The notes below the pieces were generated by a model. The model was not told the origin of the DNA, made no database searches, and saw only the letters and a program-made list of their open reading frames with translations. DNA of 64,000 bases from Flammula alnicola (taxonomy: Eukaryota; Basidiomycota; Agaricomycetes; Agaricales; Strophariaceae): assembly GCA_015499995.1 (NCBI GenBank), contig JADNRV010000149.1:1-64000 (forward strand). Direction: 5' to 3'. Position numbers and translations under genes: made by a program. This document shows, in pieces, positions 1-12,128 of this stretch (its first letter is position 1; every line of letters begins with the position of its first letter).

Positions 1-97
1 ACTCGGAAGTGCTGCATGAGACACGATTAGCAGTACCTTTTCTAATAAAAATGGCAAGTAAGCAAGAATTGAGTAGCCTTGAACTAAGGGATCTGAA

Positions 98-436
98 CTA
101 ACCATTGACAAGGGTGGTGAGATGACTGTTTTCTAGTTGTAACTTGATGACCTCTTGCTCAAGTGAGCAGATTCTATCTTGATGACCCTTCTCTGCTTGC
201 TGGTAAGCTTCTCTTTCCAACTCCCAGCCCTTTGTTGGCTTCCTGGTTCCCTTGCACAAGCTTTGCCTGGAAGGATTGTTGGCCAAGTCATCTGAGTTGT
301 CAATGTATATGTCATCTGGGCTGCCAGTGTATATGTCATCCGTGCCAGTGGCATCCAAAACAAAAGTTGGCTGGCTTTTTATTGTGATCTGCAGGCTGCT
401 AAAGGGTACAATTGGCACACAATGAAACAAGTCCAA
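98..436 (-). CDS. Hypothetical coiled-coil ORF, possibly an exon
   Basis: An open frame of 112 codons. I do not recognise the family. The first half holds acidic, Asp-rich text with two similar stretches (DDIYTGSP and DDIYIDNS) that reflect a short tandem repeat in the DNA near 310-340. The last 40 residues have heptad-like spacing of Leu, Ile and Val (SLEQEVIKLQLENSHL), which suggests a coiled coil. The frame ends close to the window edge, so it could be one exon of a gene continuing elsewhere. No intron, promoter or neighbour supports it. It may be a chance ORF. Confidence 0.25.
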   Translation of the reverse strand: MDLFHCVPIVPFSSLQITIKSQPTFVLDATGTDDIYTGSPDDIYIDNSDDLANNPSRQSLCKGTRKPTKGWELEREAYQQAEKGHQDRICSLEQEVIKLQLENSHLTTLVNG

Positions 437-1019
437 ATTTGCTCCTTCTTACTGGAGGTTCCCTCTTAAAGTGATTTCTGGGAAAGGCACCTGTAGTGAA
501 AACTGCAGTCTCCTTTCACTGCAGGATCACCAGTGACTGGCCAGCTCCGACGGACTCAGTTGGTAGCCACCTTTACCAACTGCAGACCTGCGGCCACTGT
601 CAAGTTAAATTTCCCTGAGATAGTCGATCCTTTAAAACAGCATCACAATTAAGTGTGGCAGAGGCTCCATTGAGCTGCTGCTTTAGTACTAGTAAAGTGA
701 GAGAGGATACCTTCAAGTTGGCAGTTGTGATGCCCACCTTTGCCTGCTCGACCACGGTCACGTTCTAAGGAGACAAACAGTCAGTCCGGTCTGGACGTGC
801 ATGACACACAGAGGGAAAGTGACAGAGCAAGAGATGACTTACCAGTGTGGCGCTGCTCCCCCAGACCTGCTCCTGCAGCAGCTTCAGCTCATGTGTCCTC
901 CTCGTGCAGCAGCGCATCGAGCCACACACTGTTCATGCTGTGCAGCACGGCGCTGCCACTGAGCATGCCTGATGGGTCGTACTACTACACATCGCCCTGC
1001 AGGCACATGACAGAGCACA
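437..1019. other. No supported gene
   Basis: I see no convincing coding exon or repeat here. The plus-strand open frame at 740-1105 runs into the transposon beginning at 1028 and has no recognisable motif, so I do not call it. Confidence 0.4.
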
Positions 1020-1027
1020 CACACATG

Positions 1028-2057
1028 CAGTACTTTACCCTCCTCCACCTATTCCTGGTGGACTCCATGGAGCATAAACTTGGCGGAGTCCAGATGGACT
1101 CCTGATGGACTCCACATGGAGTCTGGTAGAGTCCACATGAAGTCCACATGGAGTCTGGTGGAATCCACATGGACTCCATATAAACTCCGGATGGACTCCA
1201 TATGGAGTCCACAAATGACGCAACTTCAACTGGTGGACTTAGACAAAACTCAGAAAAAAAATATCACCAAAAAGTTTGCATTAAGCAGTAATTAAACCCA
1301 GAGCTACCAGAAAGCTATTAGAACAAACCATTTAACCACTACACCAGAGAGCCTTGTCTAATCAAGCAAAAAAAGCACCCTATATACCTTCTTTTCTCTA
1401 ATATATCTATTTATTTTGTGACATTAGTCACAAGATTCAGAGTCAAGTAGAGTACCATCAGATTCAGAAATTTAAGGAGATTCTAGATACACATGCCTCA
1501 GGTTATGTCAGCATGATATATTGCTTTATTTGGCTGGTTCCACATACCGTGGGAACTTTTTGCCAAAAAAGGTAGTTGCTTCCAAAACCCTGAATATGCA
1601 AAAATCCTATTAATAGATGCTTCGGTTGGTGAGAAAAACACAAAATACTTGACCGAACGCGAGTCTTTTGAAAATTGCACTTGCTAAATATGGAATTTGT
1701 TGATTACAAATAGATCCAACAGTGCCACTTTGATGTCATTTTATGTAATATTATGTAATTTTCATACAGTTGCCAAAATAACAGTATTTTCAAAAAAAGA
1801 AATCACTAGACTTCTGTTGGACTCCATCTGAACTCCTGGGACTCCTGTTCCACTATAAAACTAGTGGACTCCAGGGACTCCGCATGGAGTCTCCAGAGTT
1901 TGTCCAGACTCCATCTGGACTCCACCTGGAGTCCGGAATAAAATTTGGCTGGGGTCTCAGCCAAAAAATAGTCCATCTGGACTCCATATGGACTGTTCCA
2001 CTCTGCTGGAGTCCATCCGGAGTCCACCAGGAATCTGGAGGGGAGGGTAAAGACCTC
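1028..2057. mobile_element. hAT-type non-autonomous element, family 1 (GGAGTCCA-rich)
   Basis: The element begins CAGTACTTTACCCTCC and ends GGAGGGTAAAGACCTC, an inverted repeat that is imperfect in its first six bases. It is flanked on both sides by the 8-bp direct repeat CACACATG (1020-1027 and 2058-2065), the duplication size made by hAT transposases. Just inside both ends lie many copies of GGAGTCCA/TGGACTCC in both orientations, in the manner of subterminal transposase-binding repeats. The 1030-bp body has no credible ORF, so it would need a transposase supplied in trans. A solo end of the same family is at 23545-23647. Confidence 0.8.
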
Positions 2058-2065
2058 CACACATG

Positions 2066-2690
2066 CATCGCTTCGTGATCTCAGCTTTGTCGCACATGAG
2101 TGTGTGGCCAAACACGTATGCGATGGCCTTCTGTACATCTGCCGCGTTGTCCACATCGGTTACTTTGGATGTTAATGTTGATACTTAGGATATTAACATT
2201 AATGCAGACCCTCGCAATTGAGTGAGGGGTTGATGTCTATGGTACAGTGGTTATATACATTGTATGGCGTGTTATTTTCTAGCGACGATGAGCCCACGTA
2301 GTAAGAAAATGAAGTGAAATAAAAGAGAATGTGCGAGGCCGTGCCAACCATCTGCCGATGTCGCACGAATCTTTAGCATCCGCTCTTCAATATTCCAACA
2401 GTTTTTCCATGGTCACTACCAAGGGGCATCAGGGGGATCTTGTGCCTTGCCACTCACTCAAGGCTGAGTTGGTGTTGGAGCCTTGCAAGAAGATCATTAC
2501 AGGCATGGTGGTGTGGTGATGTGGGGTCCATAAACCTAGCCCATGCATCCCAATGGAATTTGTACTTCAGGAGCTCACATTGGGAGAATGAACTCAGCTG
2601 CTTCATGTCCGACCACTTTTTACTGTTAGTATCTCGAGAGTAATAGATGCCGTAAAGTTCCTTTTCGATCTATAAAACCAATGGATAGAT
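2066..2690. other. No supported gene
   Basis: Sequence between the family 1 element and the minus-strand pseudogene. Short open frames occur at 2331-2519 and 2440-2643 but show no motif. The minus strand may hold the decayed tail of the gene to the right. Confidence 0.35.
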
Positions 2691-2693
2691 AAG

Positions 2694-4143
2694 TTAGAAT
2701 CTTGAAACCATGAAGATGTCCTGACTCACCAGCATCGCTGTGAGGCATATACCGTCTCTGCTGATGTCAAATTTGCCCTGTTTGGCATGCCACATTGAGA
2801 ACACAATGACTTCGACGTCAAGGGCATTAACGACAGTGATAGCAGTGTGACAAGTCGATGGAGATAAATAGAATTGAATGAGGGCAGTGTCCTTGTCACC
2901 GGTGAGGGGGTAGGTCAACTGGATAATCAACCACGTGGATTCAGAATAGGCTTCGGCTGAATTCCAGATCCTGGCAGCGGGTATAACTTTCTTGTGCATT
3001 GGAGAGATGATAACTACTTTCATAGCAGCCACATGGACGGTGATCAAGAATGCCTCCCAGAACTCTTGAGCCTTGTTCAAGGAATCTGTAAATTAGCCCG
3101 AGGTGCAAAGTAATTGAACATTAGACTTACGTAGTTCCTTAATTGAATCAAGAAGATTTTGGTGACAGGGTCCACATACATTGCTGATGGGCTAAAGTCC
3201 CAACCAGCTGAATCCAAGAAGGGGTCGAAAACGAGAGAGCCAATGCCGCCCAAGGAGGCAGTGAGTGGAGAGGAGGCATGCTCTTTCCAGAAACAGTGAA
3301 AGGCTGGGGAGGACAAACTTTTCGTCAGGACAATAGTGCTCGTCTTCCATGGCCCCCAGTAAGTCCTGCTGAGGAGCATGCTCGCCATAGTTTCCTTGAC
3401 TTCATCACAAAGGAAAGAGTGGAGAGAAACAATGCCTTTAATGGCATAGGTGCTGCCCTCCAAATCATCGCAGAACTGCAGCCTCTCCAGGTGGTACAGG
3501 GAGTCCGAGCAGCAATCATAGATGATGATGCCTTCCTTAATCTTGAGGTCCACCTGCAAAGTGAGGAGCAATGTTTTTGGTCAATTGTTGGGAAGAGCAC
3601 TCTGCAGTAGTAAATGTTGAGTAAACACGTTTGGGTCATTATAGAATTATAAATGCTTGCCTTAATGAATAGGGAGCAGATATCATTTTCTTTGTGGGGA
3701 AGATATGAATAATTACTCCTGAAGCTGGTGGGTGTGTGTCCGCCTTGAGTACTGGTTTCAGGCACCAGGGTGAATTCGCCCCATAGGCTTTCAGCCCCTA
3801 GGCTGATTAGATCGGGCTTTGGCGCAGCATAAAGAAAGCCATTGATCCAGTCCACTGCAGTTGCCTCTGCTGCCAACCCCATCACTTTATTGATTGGCCT
3901 CCTCATCACATAAAAAAGGGTGCCACTATCCTTACTCAACACCCACTCGGCCACCCACCTTCTACCACTGCAGTCTGCTACAATAGCTGCCACAGTCACC
4001 TCTGCTCCATCAGCCAGCCACCTCACTGTATCGACCCAGTCCACTGCTATTGCCACGACTGCCTCTGCTCCACCCACCAGTGTCCTCATCATGTAAAAAA
4101 GAGCACCACCATCCCTACCCAAGGCCCACTCCGCTACAGCCAC
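2694..4143 (-). pseudogene. Decayed multi-exon gene of unknown function
   Basis: Three long minus-strand blocks read as parts of one protein: about 4143-3725, 3560-3140 and 3080-2694. A good acceptor (CACTTTGCAG) precedes the middle block, and a donor GTAAGT with acceptor TTTACAG brackets a roughly 45-bp intron before the last. Joining the last two blocks needs a one-base shift, so I treat the gene as broken. The first block contains two related segments (WALGRDGGALFY and WVLSKDSGTLFY), matching the 188-bp repeat in the DNA. The middle block holds VDLKIKEGIIIYDC, which faintly recalls the substrate-side strand of Ulp1-type cysteine proteases found in some fungal transposons; that is a guess. 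It could equally be a host gene. Confidence 0.4.
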
Positions 4144-4147
4144 CCCT
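3846..4147. repeat. Imperfect tandem duplication, unit about 188 bp
   Basis: Two segments starting with CCAGTCCACTGC at about 3846 and 4036 run in parallel through CCTCTGCT, a CCTCATCA..ATAAAAAAG core and CCCACTC.GC.ACC. On the minus strand both copies stay in the same reading frame, which argues that the duplication arose inside a coding sequence. Confidence 0.6.
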
Positions 4148-4149
4148 TC

Positions 4150-4890
4150 TGCCCATCCTCGAGAATGGCGACTTGCTGTTTACACTGCAACACAGTCTAC
4201 AACAGCCACTGCAGCCACCTCTGCAGCCAACTCTGCTGGCATCCTCTCTGCTGCAACCAGCCTGCTTTCAGTGGAATGGCTCACCTAGTGCTCGTAAAGA
4301 GAAGGAGAATGAACATGAAGAACGCTACCATTCTTACTTGAGGTCGTCACTGCTGGCAAAGGACCAGCCTCCTCCTTGCCTGGGAGGGAGGACACATGCA
4401 AAAAGAACAAAAAGAAGAAGCTCAGGAAATTGCAGGAGACAAAGAGCGCCCATGAAGAAGGGAAGAGGGAGGGAGAAAAGTATGTCTTCTTTTTCTTTTG
4501 ATTCGCTCATGCCCTAAGGCCTTTCCTTCCTAGCAAATGCTACTACTACAAGCACTGCGGCTACATAGCACTGAATCACAAGGCAGCAGCCTCGCATCTA
4601 TGCAACTACCACTGCAGATCTTTCACATGCACAGGCTTGGGTGAGTAAACCTTTCCACAATACTTCAGCTATCTCTGATCATTTCGCTCAGGCTTTGAGC
4701 ACACCTTCTGCTGATGTGCACCCATGGCCTCACCTGCTTCTTTGATTGCACTAAAACATTAGCCACTGCTGGACTCCTTCAGAAGCACCTATTAGAACAT
4801 GCATCAGTTCCACCCCGCCTTTTTCCAGCTGCCAAGTTCTTTCCTCCTCCAGGCAACAGCAAACACTGTCATCACTACTAGCAGGGCCAC
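4150..4890. other. Low-complexity, Gln/Pro-codon-rich stretch, no firm gene
   Basis: Runs such as CCACTGCAGCCACCTCTGCAGCC give open frames on both strands with biased composition (for example plus 4050-4517). I see no domain. It may belong to the 5' part of the zinc-finger gene that follows. Confidence 0.35.
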
Positions 4891-4899
4891 TACAAAAAT

Positions 4900-7800
4900 A
4901 GTGCTGAGCATCCTGATGTGGACACTGATGAGCAGGAGCAGAAGCAGTGCATAGACACTGTTGAGCAGGGGCAACATGCAAGTGGTGGTGAGCGGGAGTG
5001 GCATCTAAACACTGGCGAGCAGGAGCAACATACAGATGCCAGTAAGCAGCAGTGGCATATGGGTGCCAACAAGCAGCAGCAATGGAGCTCACAGAGGTCA
5101 CTAAGAGTAGCGCAGCCCCAGACCAGAAGAGATGTTGATGAGGTGGTGGAGCAGCAGTCAGAGGCAGAGAAGAATATTGACAGTGATTATGAGGAGGAGC
5201 AATAGAGGCTGCCAAGGAGAACTCATCAGCAGACAGGTGCAGAGGAGGTTGAGAGAAATGAGAGGAAGCAAATTGAGAACAGCGGCAGCGGCGACTGCAG
5301 CAGTGGCTATGATGATGGTAACAGTGATGGCCACAGTGGCCTGAGCCAGGTCGGTGTTGATGGAAAAATCAACCAGCTGCTCACCAAAGCTGGCCTCCAC
5401 TACCTTCATCTTTTTGGTACTACCTTCATCTTCTTGGTCCAGATTTCCTCAGCATCCTCATCTGTAAATGCTGCAAAAAAGCAGTCTTTGCCACAAACAC
5501 CCTCTCACACTCTAAAAAACACCATGGCATTGTAGTTTCTAGCAAAGAGAAGAAGCACATTGTGGAATGGATCTCCAAAAAGAACAAAGCACAGGGGTTC
5601 ATTAAAAAGACAGCTGACATCACCCATCATCCGCCTCCCAACCAGGCTCTGATCGAAGGTCTTGCGATCAAGAAGGACAGGTTATGCAGAAAGTGCAACT
5701 ACTGCTGTTCTGAAAAAACAATGATGCAGAATCACTGGTCAAATTGTCATTCTCGCCTCAACTGTGAGCTTGCGAACTGATCTCGAAGTGCTGATATCCA
5801 AATCTACTACCTCAGCAACCTGCACTACTTCCAGGTCAACCGATCTCTGGCTAAACTCTCTAGCAAGAACCTATATGCACTCTATGTTGCCCAGTATTTG
5901 GGCCCTATCAAAGAAAGCTCAGCCATAGGCAGACTGGCCCTCACAAGCCTAGAGGTCCCTCCTATCCTTCCACTGACACAATGGCATGGGCACCTTGAGT
6001 CATACATATGCCAGCCATCTGGTATCCAAGCCCTATGCTCACTAATGTGCCCACCTTCAAGAAAGAAGGCCAAGACGTCCTGGCTGGGCAACTGACTCCA
6101 GGCCACTATTGCATAGTATATGGAAACTTTTGCATCTCAGGCCAGAGCTGCTCTCTTGAGGGTCAGAGAGTTGCTGATGGAGTGCGAGGTCTTTGCTGTG
6201 CCCCCCCTATTCCTACTGGAATCCGGTGGAATCCGGTGGAATATAGGGCCATTCCAGTGGAATCTCCTGCCAAATTTCTGAAATTTTTTGAAAAAGGGGC
6301 AAATTCCAAGATTCCACTGGAATATTGACTGGAATGCAACAGGAGTGGAATGGCTGGAATGGAACAACCAGATATTCCACTGGAATGGAATAGAAATACA
6401 TTATGATTTGGTAATTTCTGATATTTATATATAGAAAATAGACATCAGTACCTGTCTGTGGTATTGAAATAAAATTGGATAGTGTGCCAAGACATATTTC
6501 CAATTAGGAAATTCAATATTTGGATTAGGTGATTTTGAAAAGACTCGGGTTTGGTCAAGTTTTTTGCAGTTTTCTCATCAACGAGAGCAGCAGATCACAT
6601 GATTTCTAAAGGTACACAGGATTCACAGCAGGTGCTATAATTACCTTTTTAGGCATAAAATTCCCACGGTCCTCAAAAAGCATAAAAATGGTAATATTGC
6701 CTGTCTGGGACACATAATATAGATATATTTAGAATCTCCTCAAAATGCTAAATCTGATGGTACCTTATTGACCCTGAATCACTCATAAGTCAGTCACATA
6801 ACATATGTATCTCAAATCGACAAATAGGGCATATAAAGGAGTCAATTTGCACATGTCACACAGGTGTGACATGTGACTCCTATGCTTGAATTTTTGGTTT
6901 CAGACACCTGCCAGATTAGGATGGACCCTGTGGTTTTTGCAACCTATTTTAGATGATTTCACCCTAAATTTCTATATTTAGATTTGGATTCTGCGGGGTG
7001 GTTTTTGGACAAAGGACTTGGGATACAGGGACAGTGTGACTTTTTTGACAAATTCAAAGGCCTGTGACATGTGTCATCTAAATTAAACAAAATACAATGT
7101 ATTCCCATCTATTCTAGTGGATTTTGGTCCCATTCCAGTCCATTCCAGTCTCATTCCACTGGAATCCAGTCTATTCCACTGGATTCCAGTCCCATTCCAC
7201 CGGATTCCAGTCATTCCAACCGGAATAGGTGGGGCACAGCAAAGTACTGTGGAGTGCCCCTGGTAAGCAAGAGATCTTTCTGAAATCAAAAAAGTATTGC
7301 TTACTGATAGAAACAAACCTCCACTAGCAAGTCAAAAGACAAAGTCCCCATTCAAAGAAGGAAACAATCAAGGCCTACCACAGGCTCATCTATGTCTTCG
7401 CCCATGCCATCCTGGTTTCTATTGATGGTCATCCATCCAAATATTCCTTTCTCTTGACTGATGGTGACAAAAGACATGCAGAGCAGCTGAAGAATCTACT
7501 GGAGCATGACGTCAGTGGCAATGGTGGCAATGTTGATGATGAGAATGATGAAAGTGGTGAGGGTGATAGTGACAATGAAGACAGCGAGACTGAGAATGAA
7601 AAGAGCAAGAATAATGAGGGCCAGGGTGGTGAGGATGAGGATGGCGAAGATGAGAACAATGAGGGCAAGAGTAGCAAAAGTGGGGCAGAGGATAGTGACA
7701 GTGATGATGGGGATGAAGACAATCCAATGCAGTTTTCTCACCTTACAACATATGTGAGGACTACCAGAGGCCCATTTCAACACTTTCAATGAACTCAAAC

Positions 7801-8124
7801 AACCTCTCCACCACTCGTGTGAGCGATGACTACAGGTTCATCACCCACAATGAATCCACCCTTGATATGAAGGCTTTTAGAGCTGCTTTAGAAAGGTTGA
7901 TCTCAGAGGCTGTTGCAGAGCTTGACAGCCTCTGCCTCGATAGCGACTTCAGATTGACCATTTCCAATCTAGTGCCTGATAATTGGAGAAATGATGATAG
8001 AGGCTACAGCTGGGTCCATAATGCTGACTTTGGCTCTCATCGCTTGGCCTTCTTAACAGAGATATTTAGCAATCCCTCCAATAAACTCCTGGAAGTTGAT
8101 GCAAGTGGAAAACTTGATATGTGA
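4900..8124 (+). pseudogene. OrsD-like C2H2 zinc-finger protein gene, broken and element-split
   Basis: Coding text runs on the plus strand in several frames: an acidic, Gln-rich stretch (4918-5205), then about 5450-6185, then after the inserted element 7327-7798 and 7790-8124. Around 5465 a finger reads ICKCCKKAVF...HSKKHHG, and at about 5685-5755 a second reads CRKCNYCCSEKTMMQNHWSNCH, the paired-finger layout of the OrsD family (PF12013, formerly DUF3505), common in Agaricomycetes near repeats. Downstream, AYHRLIYVFAHAILVSIDG is followed by a long Asp/Glu-rich linker (7480-7725). An intron-like GTAAGC to CTCCACTAG gap precedes 7327. In-frame stops at 5778 and 6092 and frame changes near 7790 show decay. 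Function unknown; nucleic-acid binding is inferred from the fingers only. Confidence 0.55.
6186..7249. mobile_element. hAT-type non-autonomous element, family 2, copy 1
   Basis: Left end GAGGTCTTTGCTGTGCCCC, right end GGGGCACAGCAAAGTACTG, flanked by the exact 8-bp duplication TGGAGTGC (6178-6185 and 7250-7257). Inside each end are clustered TGGAATCC/GGATTCCA words, the counterpart of the GGAGTCCA words in family 1. No transposase ORF. It interrupts the coding sequence of the OrsD-like gene. Confidence 0.85.
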
Positions 8125-8981
8125 GAATAGATGAGAACAATAATATTAGACATCTTGATCTTCATTCCATCCTAAAGAAACTGAGCAACAGCAAGAGCAT
8201 GAGCATGGCCACAAGGATCATTCTTTCCAGAGATGTGAGTGTGATTGTAAAAAAGAATCTCTAAGAGATCACCAACAGTGTCAAAGGCTGAGTGTGATGG
8301 TCACGTCATATCTCACATCATATGGGTCTGTGCACCATGTCTCAGTATGCTTTGTTCTCTTGTCATACATATATCTCATAGCTATGTAGTCCATTTTCCC
8401 CATTGAAACAATGCGCATCCTCTCGTTACGAAACTCTTCGCTCAGTCGTCGTCCTTGACCGTAACACTGAGTCTCATAGAATCTCCTCCATTTGCTTAAA
8501 CTTCACATCTAGTTTCTGTGTTTCATTTTGTTGAGGTTAAATAAACCTCAGTTGAGTTGAAGATTCACCCAAAAAACCAAGAGCATTGAATGGAGAACCA
8601 AAGAAGGGTGATAGGGAGGTCATAGATGATGAAGTTGCTGAACTGGGTGCAGACTGGTGTTGCAGGAACTTTGATTGTAGGTGTTCTATTGTAGGATTGG
8701 ACAGTTTGGATGTTTTGAGCCATAGTAATAAATGTTTCAAGGGGATATGGATTGAACTTGAAGGAATAGAATGAGTTGGAAGACTATAAACACATTGACA
8801 GTCAAGACATCCAAGAGGAATATTGACATGATGCAGTTTCAGACTCAGCACTTTACATAATCATTGAGCAGCATGGTTTAGGGGATATGATAAGCACAAA
8901 ACTATTACATGCTATGTAATCACTTATCTTGTCTGTGTCTTTTTTGTGTATGTCTTAGACTGTAATAAATTATAAAATATG
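8125..8981. other. No supported gene
   Basis: Decaying continuation of the OrsD-like gene may reach about 8300 in shifted frames. A minus-strand open frame at 8537-8851 is Ser-rich (104 codons) with no motif I recognise. Nothing else is evident. Confidence 0.35.
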
Positions 8982-9403
8982 TAGTGATGGGCACGGGTGC
9001 CGACACCCGTGCGGGTTTGCGGGTACGGGTGTGGCGGGTGCGGGTGCGGGTGCACTTTGAGTGACCCTCAGCCAACCCGCACCCGTGTGCCAGGGTCACG
9101 GGTTTCCGGCCGGCACACGGAAAACTCCGAAATGTGTGTCCAACATGTTCTTTAGTTACCTGAATAATTAATTATGTAATGTAATTTTCCAAAATGTATT
9201 CTAATTTTAATTTAACATGGTTCTGCTAGCACAAGTTCTCATGACGCCCATCAAACCCGCACGGGTTTCTGTACCCACGGGTCACCTGCAAACCCGCACC
9301 TGCAAGCACGGGATCCCGTACCCGTGGCCACGGGTGCAGGTTTTGGCGGGTACGGGTGCGGGTCGACAAAAAATTGCCCGCGGGTTACCCGTGCCCATCA
9401 CTA
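8982..9403. mobile_element. hAT MITE (TAGTGATGGGCA ends)
   Basis: A 422-bp element with perfect terminal inverted repeats TAGTGATGGGCACGGGT and ACCCGTGCCCATCACTA, bracketed by the exact 8-bp duplication AAAATATG (8974-8981 and 9404-9411). Both ends are packed with CGGGTGC/GCACCCG words, making it very GC-rich against AT-rich surroundings. The middle is AT-rich and non-coding. Confidence 0.92.
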
Positions 9404-9411
9404 AAAATATG

Positions 9412-10929
9412 TATTATAGTAAATGCCCACACTGCTGATCATTCATGCTGGACAGTGCATCCTTTGCTTTACACTGCAATTAAACTTGCTTACATTTTAT
9501 TAGCTCACATATATACTTACAGGGGGTTGTCAGAATCATATAAAAGCAGGTGGGACTTTGCCTTATTTCCTTATCATCCTCTCTGTCTTCTTTTCTCTCC
9601 TCTCCTCTGCTTGCCTTCTCATGCACTCTCAATGCTTGGGTGCTCTTTCCTGTCATCATTAGATTACCTGTCTTTGAGCCATCTCTTGAATGTTGATCTC
9701 ATCACCAATTGTCTTGCTTTGTTCATAACTCTTGATGTTTCTTCTTTGTTGCCTACTCGTCATCATTGGAATGAAAGCTAGAGATGTTGCTGCTGGGCTT
9801 TCACCACTGAAAACTAGGATGTCTTGAATCAAGCTCTTCACAGCAAGAAGTCTTGTGTTCAGATAATGGAACCATGAGTGGTTATTCCCTAAGAAACATG
9901 CAATACATATCAAGTAGCACTAGCAGTCTTTTGGTTTTCTTGATAATGAAAACAACAGAGTTTTCAGACTTGGAGTGTTTGAATCTACTATGTATTACTG
10001 GCTGACTCAAAAGAATTAACAAGGAGTTTTTCTTTAGAAAATTTGGTGGCCATGTAAAGCTCGAAATCAATATAAATTGAAATCTACTAGCAGCCAAATT
10101 GAACATGGCATAGTGTAAGAGAAGAAAAGTGCTGAAAGAAATTAAAGGCCAGTGCATTCTGAAAACCTAAGTAAGGTGGACATAGAAATTAAAGGGACAC
10201 AGTATTCTGGCTACTAAGCTGAGTTGGTTATTATATTAGAGAGTGGAGGGCTGCTGAGTGTAGATGTTGAGATGGATGTAGATAAGCACATGGATGTTAC
10301 TGATTTGAATTTCTTAGCCAGGCTTGCTATATTATAAGAGCTCATCATATGAATATAGCTTTTTAAATTTGGATACAAAGGGCCTCAACTCTAGATCTAG
10401 TATTATGAAGATTGATAATAAAAAAAAGTGCTGGCTGGTGATGTTCAGTCATACAAGGCAGAGCCCAGCAAAGTTCCAATATACAGATTATCACATCAAG
10501 GCTTAAGTTAGACTTTCGCCATCTTTGACTTTTTCCAGAGCTTTCAATTCCACTTTTGATGTTGGCATTTTAGGCAGCAAATTTTTACTTTATTGCTAGC
10601 TTTCTGTTCTTTCCTTTGACTTTCTGTACTGATTGATTGACCTGAATATTGATGGATCAAGTACAAGACTTCCTTCCTGTGTTGACTGAAATCCAAGCTT
10701 CTTCTGGTCATACAACCACTGGAAAAAAATGTCTGACTCAGAGGTATGCATGACCTTCTTCCTTGTGTCTGTGATAATACTATATTCTATTGTCTTTCAT
10801 CACCATTTTCCTCAGGGTCATCCTCAATTTTTCAGATGCTGAACAGGCCCTCGATTCCTCCATAATAGCATCTCCATAAGGACCTCCTTCAGGATGAATT
10901 GTTCAAGCTCAAAAACCTTTGTATAAAGT
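9412..10929. other. No supported gene
   Basis: AT-rich sequence. ATATAAAAGCAGG at about 9538 looks like a TATA box followed by a pyrimidine-rich leader (to about 9620), as in an LTR promoter, but I found no matching LTR ends. Open frames at 9356-9781 and 9882-10157 have no motif. Confidence 0.35.
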
Positions 10930-11500
10930 TTTTTTCAGTAGTCTAGAAATGAGGTTTTGTTGAAAATATGAGAACCACATCTCCATGCCACCAAACCAGA
11001 TTAGGATGAGGGGTTGCCTTTGCAATGACACTGATATAGTGCATCCAGTGCCTTATCATTGCAAAGAGGGCATCCCTCCAATCTCCTAGGAAGGTTCAGC
11101 AAATTCCTTGATGGCACTGTAAATAAAATGAGCTGTTAATGAATTGAAAATAGTCTAAATGACAGTATCTTACTTTGTTCAATTTTTTAGGTTATTCTCC
11201 TTCACATGCTCATTGATGCAGTGTAATCCATACAAACAAATGTAGTACTGGTGTTTGGTGAGTTTGGCAGGAAATTGATAAATAGGAAGGTATACTCAGA
11301 AATAAAAGGATATAACATGTACTGCAGAAGTGGATAGAGCAAAACAGGCCCATTATATGTGCACACTCTCTCTTTAGTGCCAGGGAAATAGATTGAATTG
11401 TAAAGTGCATGGAGAGTGTCCTCAATTTTATCTGATGCTGGGGCTCCATGAAGCACATTATGCAGCTTTGTAAGCACTGTCAAATGCCCCCATGTTAAAT
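10930..11500 (-). pseudogene. Remnant of an unidentified gene
   Basis: The minus strand holds a 93-codon frame at 11202-11483 (hydrophobic, Tyr/Phe-rich). Beyond it, in shifted frames near 11040-11090, lies text with a Cys pair (EGCPLCNDKALDAL) that looks coding. Stops separate the pieces. I do not recognise the family, and a chance origin for part of it is possible. Confidence 0.25.
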
Positions 11501-11589
11501 AAAAAAGAGGTGAATTCTGCTTTGACTTTGGACCTGGCTTTGCTGCAGATGCTGAACTGAACTGTAGTAATGTCCAGATAAGAGCAAAT

Positions 11590-12006
11590 TCAGCTGTGGC
11601 ATAGTCACAAATGAGATCCTCTTTGGATCACAACATTGTTGCCCTTCGAAAGACATACAAGATTATCTTGAACTCTTTACAAAGTTTGCCCTCATGTTGG
11701 AGCACATGAAGTCAGAGATCTTCCACTTTGATTGCACAATCTTCATGTATAATCCTAGCATTGATCTAGGGGAGCAGCTCTATACCAGTGTTAACTGACT
11801 CAGGCCCAAGCCATTTTGATAGTATTTGGGCTTTTACTTTGATTGCAAGCTCACTTTCAAGGAGCATGTGTATTACTACTCCACCAAGGGTTTTACATCA
11901 GTTATATCAATGAAAATGCTTGGCTCATCTACCAGAGGCCTGACACCCATGCAAAAATGTCTCCTCTATTGCACCTGTGAGGTGCTCATAATTGACTGCA
12001 CTACAT
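11590..12006 (+). pseudogene. Old LINE relic: reverse transcriptase C-terminal part
   Basis: Aligned by eye with the younger LINE copies, this stretch matches the region just after the YVDDG motif: the LDHNIV..LRK segment, the LTFKEHV segment, STKGFTSV, and KMLGSSTRGL at 11905-11945. The frame is broken many times. Nearly every CpG of the young copies appears as TpG or CpA here. Both ends are truncated. Confidence 0.75.
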
Positions 12007-12019
12007 GAGCACTCCAGAA

Positions 12020-12128
12020 CACTGGGGTCATCAATCTTAAACTGCTCATAATATGAGCTGATCAGAGCATGATTCATTATTACATGGCACATGCAGGTAA
12101 AGAGCTGAGAGCTCTGGCTGCTGCTTGT
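12020..12128 (-). pseudogene. Old LINE relic: C-terminal knuckle region, inverted
   Basis: This 110-bp piece matches the minus-strand LINE text near 52225-52335 (the segment encoding NHAPIGSYYERFKIDD), again with CpG changed to TpG/CpA. It lies head to head with the previous fragment, so the two are not one simple insertion. Confidence 0.65.

Noticed and set aside
1060..1215. Regularly repeated GGAGTCCA words resembling a CRISPR array
   Set aside because: Repeats are short, in both orientations, without constant spacing, and recur at the other end of a transposon with an 8-bp duplication.
7429..7798. Several overlapping ORFs in all frames
   Set aside because: Shadows of the GAT/GAG-rich acidic linker of the OrsD-like gene.
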